Shown here piece by piece: positions 7,486 through 14,632 of a DNA stretch of 15,246 nucleotides. The stretch covers positions 1-15,246 of the forward strand of contig CAKUGH010000035.1 of assembly GCA_934654605.1 (NCBI GenBank), given 5' to 3'. Numbering within the stretch: the first letter of the stretch is position 1; every line of letters begins with the position of its first letter. A program made the position numbers and the translations under genes. Below the pieces are notes generated by a model, which searched no databases, was not told the DNA's origin, and saw only the letters and a list, made by a program, of their open reading frames with translations. The stretch is from an uncultured Collinsella sp. (GTDB lineage Bacteria > Actinomycetota > Coriobacteriia > Coriobacteriales > Coriobacteriaceae).

Positions 7486-8877
7486 CTACACCGTTAGCGG
7501 CGCCGGCTCATGCGGCTCGCCGTTCAACTCAACGATGACCTGCGTTCCCACGCCCTCCTGGGACTTCACGCGCATGCCAGAATCTTCTCCGTAAAAGAAA
7601 TGGATGCGCTGAAGCACGTTGAAGAGCGCCAGGCCGCAACCTCGCTTGATGGAGCCGTCGGCGGTAATGCTCTCGGGCTCCTCTCGGCGATGCTGCTCAA
7701 ACAGATGCGCGCAGACTTCTTCGCTCATACCGATGCCGTCGTCTTCGACGATGATCTCCAAACCGTCATCGGTCTCGAAAGCCCTTACATGAATAGAAAG
7801 CGGCTCGGTCTCGCGCTGCGCGTGCTTGATGCAGTTTTCGAGCAACGGCTGCAAGATAAACGGCGGCACCATGCTGTCGCGCACCTCAAAGTCGATGTCG
7901 ACCGAGACGCGCAGACGGCCGTCGCCATACCGGGCCTGCATAAGATTGATATAACGAGTGCCCTGTTCCACCTCGTGCTCGAGCGTGGTGAGCGTATCGG
8001 AGTCAGAAAGCGTCTGACGATAGTAATTGGAAAAGTCGATGAGCAGCGATCGCGCCTTGTCGGGCTCGGTTCGCACGAGCGACACGATGGTGCTGATGGT
8101 ATTGAATAGAAAATGCGGGTCGACCTGCGACTGCAGGGCGCGAAGCTCAACGCGGGCCGTGAGCTCGTCCTGGCGCTCGAGCTCAAAGCTCGCGAGTTGC
8201 GTGGAAATTAGATCGGCAAAGCCCGAGGCCAACGCCGTCTGGCGCATATCGATGCTGCTCAGGCGGGGATAGTACAGCTCGAGCGTACCCACGCAATGTC
8301 CGCGCACGGTAAGCGGCGCGACAATGCCGGCGCGCAGGCGGGGAAAATAGCCGCCCGTCTCATTGGAGGCGTCGCGCGAAAATACACTCTGTTCGCCGGA
8401 CTCGATCACGTTGAGTGTGGTCTTGAGCACGACCGGGGTGCCGGCAGGGCACTTTGCCGAGTCCTCGCCCCAGCTTGCCAACACCTGTTTGCCATCGGTA
8501 AAGCAGATGGCAGAGGCGATGGTCTCGGACAGGATGATTTTAGAGGCGCCCAGGGCCGCTTCGGGCGTAAGGCCGCGCGACGTGTAGGCGAATATTTTTG
8601 ATGCGATGGCGAGCGTACGGTCGGTTGCGCTCGATGTGAGGTCGTCGGGGACCACAAAGACATACGAGAAAAAGAAGCACAGCATGACCAGGCCGGCAAT
8701 AACGACAACGCCCGGAACGGGATTGGGATTATCGGTTAAATCCCAGATAAGCAGCAGGATAAGCGCCGGAACGACAACACCGAGCAGGATGGCCTGGACC
8801 ACATGCTGGGCCGTACGAAAGACCTTGGTAGAGTTGTAGCTCTTGCCCAGAATCAGCCTGTTTAAATCCACCGTCAT
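7486..8877 (-). CDS. LytS-like sensor histidine kinase (second pair)
   Basis: 463 aa, with the same architecture as the kinase at 1614-2957. Two membrane helices (about 27-48 and 56-76) are followed by a GAF-like region (about 85-230), a His_kinase domain with H255 in VDPHFLFNT, and a HATPase domain with N348 (LLENCIKH), D379 in EDDGIGM and a GCGLALFN lid (413-420). It should be catalytically active. The start is unsettled: AAAAGGGG touches the ATG at 8877 with no spacer, while the GTG at 8871 two codons later has a spacing of about 6 nt and may be the real start. Upstream stands a terminator for the amidohydrolase gene, only about 28 nt away, leaving little room for a promoter. Downstream is its LytTR partner. 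Confidence 0.92.
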   Translation of the reverse strand: MTVDLNRLILGKSYNSTKVFRTAQHVVQAILLGVVVPALILLLIWDLTDNPNPVPGVVVIAGLVMLCFFFSYVFVVPDDLTSSATDRTLAIASKIFAYTSRGLTPEAALGASKIILSETIASAICFTDGKQVLASWGEDSAKCPAGTPVVLKTTLNVIESGEQSVFSRDASNETGGYFPRLRAGIVAPLTVRGHCVGTLELYYPRLSSIDMRQTALASGFADLISTQLASFELERQDELTARVELRALQSQVDPHFLFNTISTIVSLVRTEPDKARSLLIDFSNYYRQTLSDSDTLTTLEHEVEQGTRYINLMQARYGDGRLRVSVDIDFEVRDSMVPPFILQPLLENCIKHAQRETEPLSIHVRAFETDDGLEIIVEDDGIGMSEEVCAHLFEQHRREEPESITADGSIKRGCGLALFNVLQRIHFFYGEDSGMRVKSQEGVGTQVIVELNGEPHEPAPLTV

Positions 8878-8901
8878 CCCCTTTTATCTACCGCACCCAT
8901 A

Positions 8902-8937
8902 GCAATAAAGAGGGCCGCAAGCGACCCTCTCCATTGC
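8902..8937 (-). terminator. Terminator after the amidohydrolase gene
   Basis: On the minus strand AGAGGG-T-CGC pairs with GCG-G-CCCTCT (8909-8930, one mismatch, tight loop), and an outer GCAAT/ATTGC pair extends the stem (8902-8937). TTTATT follows the inner stem. It lies about 50 nt after the amidohydrolase stop. Its place just before the kinase gene leaves open read-through or attenuation. Confidence 0.6.
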
Positions 8938-8988
8938 ATTATGCAATCAAATACTGTGTTTTACATCCAGTCGTCGATGAACGGTAGT

Positions 8989-10266
8989 TTAGGCGCTGTA
9001 TTTGTTGGCCTCGCCAAAGGTGCCAGCCTCGACGATCCAGCCGTCCTTCATGATGACGTCCATGTTGTCGGTGTTGAGCACGTGGATGTCGGCGGCGACG
9101 TCACCGTTGACGACCAGCAGGTCGGCGCACTTGCCGGCCTCGATGGAACCGGTCTCGTCCTCGATGTGGCACATCTTGGCACCGTTGAGGGTGGCGCAGG
9201 TGATGGTCTCGACCGGGGTGAAGCCGATCTTGTCGACGAACTCGTACATCTCCTCGATGGAGCAGGTGCCGTACGGGGTGACGAAGGAGAAGGAGTCGGA
9301 GCCGATCGTCATGACGACGCCGCGCTTCTTGGCCTCGCGCAGGCAGTCGTAGTTGCGCTGCAGCTCCTTCTCGACCAGGGTGCCCTCGTACTTGTCGTGC
9401 AGCTCGGGGACGTAGACGGGCGGATAGGTGGCGTACCAGGTGGGCAGGAAGGCGATCGTCGGGGTGAAGAAGGTGCCCTGCTCGGCCATGAGATCCATGG
9501 TGCGCTCATCGATATCGAAGCCGTGAATCAGCTGCTCGCAGCCAAAGCGAACGGAATCGTAGGCAGCGGCGTGGTTGTTGTAGCAGTGGCTCCACACGGG
9601 GATGCCAACCATCTTTGCCTCTTCGACCACAGCCTGGATCTCCTCGGAGCAATAGTGCTGGTCGCGACCGGAGTCCCAGCGCCAGATGCCACCACCGGTA
9701 GCCCAGATCTTGATGGCATCGGGATTCTCGCGCAGGCGACGACGGACGGCCTTGCGCAGATCCCAAGGACCATCGACCTGGTCGCCCCAGGGGTGGGATT
9801 CCTTGTTGAGCTCCTGGGTGCAATGGTGGGAGTCACCGTGGCCGGCAACGCGGCAGAAGCCGAGGCCGGTGGCCAGAACGCGCGGGCCCTTAAAGACGCC
9901 CTTGTCGATGCAGTCACGGATCTGGATACCAAAGCGGCCAATCTCGCAGACGGTGGTGAGGCCGTGGGTGAGGCAGTCATAGGCCTGCTTGACGGCGACG
10001 GCTTGCTTCTCGAGGAGCGGCTGCATGACCCAATCGGTGTCATCGTCGGTCAGGTTGCCCGAGAAGTGCAGGTGGGTGTCGATCAGGCCGGGAAGGACGG
10101 TCTTGCCGGCGGCGTCGATAACCTCAACGCCCTCGGGAAGGTCCTGCATAGCGCCGGCGTACTCGATCTTGCCGTTGTCGTCGACGAGAACGAGGGAGTT
10201 CTCGACCGGCTCGGCACCGGTACCGTCGATGAGCTTGCCGCCAACGATTGCATACTTAGTGGACAT
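8989..10266 (-). CDS. Metal-dependent amidohydrolase
   Basis: 425 aa, amidohydrolase superfamily, closest in look to the imidazolonepropionase- or prolidase-like 'metal-dependent hydrolase A' group. Expected metal ligands are in order: H65-x-H67 (DTHLHF), K186 in IKIWATGGG (the lysine that is usually carboxylated), H227 (WSHCYN), H248 (LIHGFD) and D324 (IGSDSFS). The N-terminal beta segment and the C-terminal IEAGKCADLLVV strand complete the composite sandwich domain of the superfamily. No signal peptide is present, so it is cytosolic. AAGGAGG stands 5-6 nt before the ATG at 10266. It follows the APC permease by 131 nt in the same direction. A nitrogenous or amide compound imported by that permease is a plausible substrate, but the sequence does not name it. 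Strong codon bias suggests high expression. Confidence 0.9.
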   Translation of the reverse strand: MSTKYAIVGGKLIDGTGAEPVENSLVLVDDNGKIEYAGAMQDLPEGVEVIDAAGKTVLPGLIDTHLHFSGNLTDDDTDWVMQPLLEKQAVAVKQAYDCLTHGLTTVCEIGRFGIQIRDCIDKGVFKGPRVLATGLGFCRVAGHGDSHHCTQELNKESHPWGDQVDGPWDLRKAVRRRLRENPDAIKIWATGGGIWRWDSGRDQHYCSEEIQAVVEEAKMVGIPVWSHCYNNHAAAYDSVRFGCEQLIHGFDIDERTMDLMAEQGTFFTPTIAFLPTWYATYPPVYVPELHDKYEGTLVEKELQRNYDCLREAKKRGVVMTIGSDSFSFVTPYGTCSIEEMYEFVDKIGFTPVETITCATLNGAKMCHIEDETGSIEAGKCADLLVVNGDVAADIHVLNTDNMDVIMKDGWIVEAGTFGEANKYSA

Positions 10267-10296
10267 GGTTCCTCCTTATGGATCCATATAGTGGGC

Positions 10297-10377
10297 GAGG
10301 CCGTGTTGGGTTAAGGCCTCACAAAGCTACCCAAGTGGTGCCGGGTTCGGTGCGCGGAAGAGAGGGTCCCGCGCACC
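10297..10377 (-). other. Two stem-loops between permease and amidohydrolase genes
   Basis: A perfect 9-bp stem (10349-10357 with 10369-10377, 11-nt loop) and a 6-bp stem GAGGCC/GGCCTC (10297-10302 with 10315-10320) lie in the gap. Neither has a T-tract, so they are unlikely terminators. They could stabilise or process the mRNA between the two genes. Confidence 0.45.
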
Positions 10378-10397
10378 TGATCCGCCCCGGCTAGGCG

Positions 10398-11849
10398 TTA
10401 CTTTTTGCGAGAATTGGTGAAGGCCATGAGAGCCAGGCCGATGGCCAGCCAGCCGATCACGATGCTCCACTCCACCATGTTGAGAGAGGCGGGAGAGAAC
10501 GGGATCACGAGCAGGCCGATGATGATGGCGCAGGCGGCGATGGCGAGGGAGATACCAAACTTGCCGCCGGGCACCTCGTAGGGACGAGGCAGGTCGGGCT
10601 CGGTGAAGCGCATGCGCAGGCAAGCGAGGGCGACCATACCGCAGGAGAAGATGAAGGCGAGAGCCGACACGTTGGTCAGGGGGATGAGCATGTTCTTGCC
10701 CAGGAACGGACCGACGACGGTGATGACGCCCAGGACGACGCAGGCGAGCTTGGGAGCGCCGGAGTTGGGATCGACCTCGGCGAACTTCTCGGGCAGCTGG
10801 CCCTTGCGGCCCATGGCGAGCATGATGCGGCTCGTGGCGCCGTAGAAGGAGTTCATCGGGCCCATGGGTCCAAGCGTGGCGATGACGAGCATGGCCAGAT
10901 ACAGGAGCATGTTGATGCCCTTAAGGCAGGCGAGCGCGGGAACCGGGCTCTTAACGAACTCGTGCCAGTCGAGGATGGTGCCAAACGAGTAGATGCAGAC
11001 CATGTAAAAACCGCCGGCGGCCAGCAGGGCCAGGGAGATGATCTTGCCGAACTTGTTCCAGTTGAGGCCCTCGGCTGCCTCCTCAGCCTGCTGAGGAATG
11101 GTGTCGAAGCCGGCGTAGAAGAACGGGGTCAGAACCAGGACCGACACGATGCCGGCGAACAGGCTGGTGCTCTCGGTTGCGGCCTTGCCACCGCCAGCAC
11201 CGGTGACCTGGGAGAACACGGGCATGGCGTTGTCCGGCGAACCGGTGAACAGCGAGACGCCCATGGCAAGCAGCATGCCGCAGAGCAGAGCCTTGGTCAG
11301 GAAGGCCTGGAGCTTGGCGGCCGAGCTGGCACCGCGGAAGTTGAGGAAGATGACGTAGACTGCAAAGCCGAGCGCGATTAGCGTCGGGAACAGGTAAACG
11401 TCGGCGCCCAGGATGGTGTAGAGCTTGACGGCGCGCAGCCACTCAAGACCGGGCAGGCTGCCGAACATCTCGGACACGAGGGTCGAGATGGCGATGGCCT
11501 CCCACGGGCACAGGATGCCGTTGCCCAGAGCCAGGAGCCATCCGGTGATGTAGCTCAGCGTACGGCCAAAGCTACGGTCGACGTACTCGACGATGCCGCC
11601 CGAGATGGGGATGGCAGCCGTGAGCTCACCGAAAACAGCTCCGACGGGCACGAGGAAGATTGCACCCAAGAGGAATGCGATCATAGCGGGAACGGGGCCG
11701 CCGCCCACGACCATCCAGTCGCCGACCTGCAGAACCCAGCCGGTTCCGATGATGGCACCAAAGCCGATGGTGAAGAAGTTCCAGAGCGAGAGCGTTTTCT
11801 TCATACCGCCGTTATCCTCGACTGCAACTTCCGCGTTCTTGTCCGCCAT
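10398..11849 (-). CDS. APC-family amino acid permease
   Basis: 483 aa integral membrane protein with about 12 hydrophobic segments, of the amino acid-polyamine-organocation superfamily. The first membrane segment carries GAIIGTGW (31-38), the unwound substrate-binding motif of the superfamily. The sixth carries FFYAGFDTIPQQAEEA (244-259), and the loop after the eighth has RIMLAMGRKGQLP (341-353). It should import an amino acid or related amine with protons or by exchange; the substrate is not evident. I start it at the ATG at 11849, where AAAGGAGGGG sits 7 nt upstream. An upstream in-frame start at 11888 would place that ribosome site inside the gene. The leader carries two hairpins (11870-11914). 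The amidohydrolase gene follows, suggesting an uptake and breakdown unit. Codon use is strongly biased, as in highly expressed genes. Confidence 0.9.
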   Translation of the reverse strand: MADKNAEVAVEDNGGMKKTLSLWNFFTIGFGAIIGTGWVLQVGDWMVVGGGPVPAMIAFLLGAIFLVPVGAVFGELTAAIPISGGIVEYVDRSFGRTLSYITGWLLALGNGILCPWEAIAISTLVSEMFGSLPGLEWLRAVKLYTILGADVYLFPTLIALGFAVYVIFLNFRGASSAAKLQAFLTKALLCGMLLAMGVSLFTGSPDNAMPVFSQVTGAGGGKAATESTSLFAGIVSVLVLTPFFYAGFDTIPQQAEEAAEGLNWNKFGKIISLALLAAGGFYMVCIYSFGTILDWHEFVKSPVPALACLKGINMLLYLAMLVIATLGPMGPMNSFYGATSRIMLAMGRKGQLPEKFAEVDPNSGAPKLACVVLGVITVVGPFLGKNMLIPLTNVSALAFIFSCGMVALACLRMRFTEPDLPRPYEVPGGKFGISLAIAACAIIIGLLVIPFSPASLNMVEWSIVIGWLAIGLALMAFTNSRKK

Positions 11850-11869
11850 TGTTCCCCTCCTTTCCTTTT

Positions 11870-11914
11870 TGACGCCCTTTAGCGTCACCCCTTGCGCAGC
11901 CTGTCTAGCTGCGC
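11870..11914 (-). promoter_or_regulatory. Two-hairpin leader of the permease gene
   Basis: TGACGC (11870-11875) pairs with GCGTCA (11882-11887), and GCGCAGC (11894-11900) pairs with GCTGCGC (11908-11914). Both lie within 70 nt before the permease start. The second is followed on the plus strand by CGCTTTTATTT and so could also stop plus-strand transcription. A regulatory role in the permease leader is inferred from position only. Confidence 0.4.
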
Positions 11915-12208
11915 GCTTTTATTTCATGGCTTTACAATACGACCTTGGCGCCACGCTGCCGCTTATGGCTCGACCGAAGGCAGAACCGCATAACGAGCGG
12001 CGCCGTTTTTGGGACGAACGGCGAGAGATGCCGCTCGTTGCGAGCATCCGTTTTGATGGCGCGATCCGCCCCGTTAGAGAAGGGTGTCGCTTAATGGCGC
12101 CGAGCTTGCCCCGTTCGTGCCGTTTACCGAGCTTTTGGCGCATGTGAGCATTTGTTGCGCATCTTTTTTGTAGGATAGACAGGTTATACATGAGGCAAGG
12201 CGGTGCAA
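11915..12208. other. Divergent intergenic region between permease and C39 gene
   Basis: About 290 bp without a supported gene. It must hold promoters for both divergent genes, but no clean -35/-10 pair was found. TTATAC at 12184-12189 is a weak plus-strand -10 candidate. The chief structure is the nested stem-loop at 11992-12039. Further short palindromes (GGCGCC copies, GGCG/CGCC around 12058-12070) make the region rich in possible secondary structure. Confidence 0.5.
11992..12039. repeat. Nested stem-loop in the divergent intergenic region
   Basis: A perfect 10-bp outer stem (AACGAGCGGC at 11992-12001 with GCCGCTCGTT at 12030-12039) stacks directly on a perfect 6-bp inner stem (GCCGTT at 12002-12007 with AACGGC at 12017-12022). 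The loop is 9 nt and there is a 7-nt bulge on the 3' side (12023-12029). No T-tract follows on either strand, so it is not an ordinary terminator. Function unknown. Confidence 0.6.
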
Positions 12209-13276
12209 ATGGCATACGGTTTTAACGATGGCGACCAACGGCGACAGAGCGTTCGCCTTGCTGGCCGCACCACGCCGGCGCCCCGAAGCACTACGCCGAC
12301 ACCCCGAAGCACCACGAGCAGCAACCCGCAACGCCCTCAAGAGCGCCCCAGGCCCTCGTCTCGACAGCAAACGAGCAAGACGCGTCAGAGCGACCGTCCG
12401 AGCACGGGCAGTCGCTCGGGCACAAGCGCGCAGCAGGATAGCCGCCTGGGCGCGCGCACTCGACAGCGTCAGGCCGAGGTTCCGCAACTGCGCCGCAACG
12501 GTCGTCGCCAGCCCGGCATCCATATCAACCGCTTCTTTTCGCATCCCCTAGGCGGGCGTGGCGGCAAGCCTTACCGCTCGGCATCGCGCGCGAGCGCTCC
12601 GGCTCTGCCAGTTCGACGACTTCACCTCGCACTGTGCTCTATCCTCGCCTGTCTGGTCTTTGTGTTTATGAGCTCCTGCGTGTCCCATGGCTCGGCCGGC
12701 CTTGAGCCCACCGCCGAGGACAAGCTGCTCATGGCACCAGTCGCACCCGGCTATTCTTTCGCTTTTTCGACCCCGCGCTCGCAATGGCAAGCCGGCACCA
12801 TGCCTCATATCTATCAGATCGACCCTGCGTGGTCGGAGCTGCCTTACGCCGGTGGCACCATTCGCCAAAATGCCTGCGGGCCTACGTGCCTCACCATGGT
12901 CTATATCTTTAAGACGGGACGCACCGATATGACCCCCGTCGATATGTGCGCGCTTTCCGAGGCGGGCAATTACGCCCCCACCGGCGCCACCGAATGGTCG
13001 TTTATGACGAGCGGCGCGTGGCAGTTGGGACTTAACGGAACGGAGCTCCATAACGATCGCGACTCAATGACACAGGCGCTGCGTTCGGGCGCGCCCGTCA
13101 TCGCCGCCGTTCGGCCGGGCACCTTTACCAGCGTTGGCCACTACATTGTGCTTTACGGCATTGACGACGCCGACCAGATTGAAGTCTACGATCCCAACTC
13201 GGCAAGCCGCAGCGCCCGCCGCTGGGGCATCGTAGAGGTCCTCAACGAAATCGAAGCCATGTGGGCCTACTACTAG
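12209..13276 (+). CDS. Membrane-anchored C39-like cysteine peptidase domain protein
   Basis: 355 aa and the only plus-strand gene. Three parts are seen. Residues 1-135 are basic and low in complexity (Arg, Ser, Thr, Pro, Gln), probably disordered and cytosolic, with a short RSTTPTP-like repeat. One membrane helix lies at about 137-156. After it, outside the cell, is a Peptidase_C39_2-like domain (about 200-345) with NACGPTC (catalytic C223), GHYIVLYGI (H311) and YDPNS (D328). The catalytic set of a papain-like fold is thus complete, but the substrate is unknown; members of this family are often annotated only by fold. The ATG at 12209 has AAGGCGG 5-6 nt upstream; a GTG two codons earlier is possible. 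The TAG stop is formed by the first bases of the neighbouring repeat element. The C-terminus LNEIEAMWAYY looks complete. Confidence 0.85.
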   Translation: MAYGFNDGDQRRQSVRLAGRTTPAPRSTTPTPRSTTSSNPQRPQERPRPSSRQQTSKTRQSDRPSTGSRSGTSAQQDSRLGARTRQRQAEVPQLRRNGRRQPGIHINRFFSHPLGGRGGKPYRSASRASAPALPVRRLHLALCSILACLVFVFMSSCVSHGSAGLEPTAEDKLLMAPVAPGYSFAFSTPRSQWQAGTMPHIYQIDPAWSELPYAGGTIRQNACGPTCLTMVYIFKTGRTDMTPVDMCALSEAGNYAPTGATEWSFMTSGAWQLGLNGTELHNDRDSMTQALRSGAPVIAAVRPGTFTSVGHYIVLYGIDDADQIEVYDPNSASRSARRWGIVEVLNEIEAMWAYY

Positions 13277-13312
13277 TCATTGGGGACAGACTTAGTCATT
13301 GGGGACAGACTT
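13275..13312 (+). repeat. 19-bp tandem duplication at the left edge of the repeat element
   Basis: The unit AGTCATTGGGGACAGACTT occurs twice without a gap (13275-13293 and 13294-13312). The second copy belongs to the left terminal inverted repeat, the first is extra. The first copy overlaps the TAG stop codon of the C39 gene (13274-13276). Confidence 0.9.
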
Positions 13313-13563
13313 AAATGAGTGGTCTCTGGCTGCCCGGAACTGCTGGCACGGAAAATGCATCCCGCTTTGAAGTTCGATAGCGGGATGCGCTTTCCGCGCA
13401 CGGCCTGTTTGGGAAGCTGGGGGCCACTTTTCGGCTAAATTCCGGGATGTACTTTCCGGTTGAGGGCCTCAAAGGAAACTGTGCCCCGCTTTGGACACTC
13501 ATTGTGGGATGCACTTTCCGCAGTTGATTGGTGCCACTCATTTAAGTCTGTCCCCAATGACTA
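13293..13563. mobile_element. MITE- or REP-like element with 30-bp terminal inverted repeats
   Basis: Bases 13293-13322 and 13534-13563 are perfect inverted copies over 30 bp. Between them lie three degenerate units whose conserved 37-bp cores start at 13360, 13422 and 13484, exactly 62 bp apart, each ending in GGGATGYRCTTTCCG. The first unit forms a good hairpin (13349-13366 with 13379-13396, two mismatches); the others are weaker palindromes. No transposase is encoded. The TTGGGGACAGACTT tip resembles, from memory, ends seen beside REP-associated tyrosine transposases; that is not verified here. The element fills the gap between two convergent genes and may also act as a transcription barrier. 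Confidence 0.75.
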
Positions 13564-13570
13564 CCGATAG

Positions 13571-13604
13571 CAAAAGCCCCGCAGTCGGAGCGGACTGCGG
13601 GGCT
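13571..13604 (-). terminator. Carbamate kinase terminator
   Basis: A perfect 12-bp stem (13575-13586 with 13593-13604), a 6-nt loop and TTTTG on the minus strand. It lies about 66 nt after the carbamate kinase stop. A second, shorter hairpin (GTGGGCG at 13624-13630 with CGCCCAC at 13641-13647) precedes it in the transcript. Confidence 0.88.
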
Positions 13605-13669
13605 CATGAAGAGAGGCTAGTTTGTGGGCGTCTTGCCTGGCGCCCACGAGAGATGCAACAGAGTAGAGA

Positions 13670-14632
13670 CTACTCGTGGATGCGGGTACCGGAGAGGCCG
13701 GCCATGGTCTCGGCGGCCTTGTCCAGGGCGCCGATGATGCAGGTGCGGCCCTTGCGGGAACGGGCGAACTTGATGGCAGCGCGGACCTTGGGCTCCATGG
13801 AACCCTTGCCGAACTGGCCCTCGTCGGCCAGACGCTCGGCCTCGTCGGCGGTGATGTCCTCGAGCTCCTCCTGGTTGGGCTTGCCAAAGTTGATGGCGAC
13901 ATGCTCAACGGCGGTCAGCAGGAACAGAACGTCGGCGTCGCAGTCCTCGGCCAGCAGCTCGCCGCCCAGGTCCTTGTCGATGACGGCGGGAACGCCCTTG
14001 TAGCAACCCTTGTTCTCGTAGTCGCGGACAACGGGGATGCCGCCGCCACCGCAGGCGATGACGATGAACTCGTTGTCGAGCAGGTTGAGGATGGAGTCAG
14101 CCTCGACGATCTTCTTGGGATCGGGGGAAGCGACAACGCGACGCCAACCGCGGCCGGAATCCTCGACGAAGACCTTGGAGGGGTCCTCGGCCATGAACTC
14201 CTTGGCCTGCTCCTCGGTGTAGAAGGGGCCGATGGGCTTGGTCGGGTTCTTGAATGCGGGATCGTCCGGGTCGCACTCGATCTGGGTGACGACGGTGGCG
14301 GCGTGCCAACGCTTATAGCGCTTGTGCATCTCGCGGCCGATGCCCTGCTGCAGGTGATAGCCAATGTAGCCCTGGGACATGGCGCCGCACTCGGGCAGCG
14401 GCATCTCGGGGGTGCCGATGGCGTCGTGGGCGGCGGCGAAGGCGTTCTGGATCATGCCGACCTGCGGGCCGTTGCCGTGGGTGATGATGATCTCGTTGCC
14501 CTGCTCGATAAGGCCGAGGAGGGCGTGGGCGGTGTTGCTCACGGCCTCGATCTGCTCAACGGGGTTGTTGCCGAGGGCGTTGCCGCCAAGGGCGACGACA
14601 ATACGATCGGGCTTGCCAAGAGGCTTAGACAT
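13670..14632 (-). CDS. arcC: Carbamate kinase
   Basis: 320 aa, the usual length for carbamate kinase, which makes ATP and carbamate (then ammonia and CO2) from carbamoyl phosphate and ADP in the cytosol. Motifs of the amino acid kinase fold and of this family are VALGGNALG (13-21), ITHGNGPQVG (50-59), TKPIGPFYT (131-139), IACGGGGIPV (192-201), AVIDKDLGG (216-224) and GSMEPKVRA near 278-286. I use the ATG at 14632 with AAAGGA about 8 nt upstream; an upstream in-frame start would add twelve residues without a ribosome site. Arginine deiminase and ornithine carbamoyltransferase are not beside it in this window, so the source of carbamoyl phosphate is open. Codon use is strongly biased, suggesting high expression. 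An AT-rich leader lies upstream and a perfect terminator downstream. Confidence 0.95.
   Translation of the reverse strand: MSKPLGKPDRIVVALGGNALGNNPVEQIEAVSNTAHALLGLIEQGNEIIITHGNGPQVGMIQNAFAAAHDAIGTPEMPLPECGAMSQGYIGYHLQQGIGREMHKRYKRWHAATVVTQIECDPDDPAFKNPTKPIGPFYTEEQAKEFMAEDPSKVFVEDSGRGWRRVVASPDPKKIVEADSILNLLDNEFIVIACGGGGIPVVRDYENKGCYKGVPAVIDKDLGGELLAEDCDADVLFLLTAVEHVAINFGKPNQEELEDITADEAERLADEGQFGKGSMEPKVRAAIKFARSRKGRTCIIGALDKAAETMAGLSGTRIHE

Noticed and set aside
8941..10314. Plus-strand open frame of 457 codons opposite the amidohydrolase
   Set aside because: It is low in complexity, lacks a ribosome site and mirrors a gene with complete metal-binding motifs on the minus strand.
12074..12544. 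Minus-strand open frame opposite the C39 N-terminal tail
   Set aside because: The Ala/Arg-rich translation is the expected mirror of the Arg/Ser/Thr-rich tail; no ribosome site or domain.
12671..12682. MSSC after the C39 membrane helix read as a lipoprotein signal box
   Set aside because: The helix is preceded by about 135 residues with no closer start codon, so a lipoprotein signal peptide is unlikely.
13349..13520. Regularly spaced repeats considered as a CRISPR array
   Set aside because: Cores are too divergent, only three, and the whole sits inside terminal inverted repeats with no cas gene nearby.
13311..13541. Minus-strand 76-codon frame inside the repeat element
   Set aside because: It lies wholly between the inverted repeats and encodes the repeated palindromes; such frames are likely to be spurious annotations.
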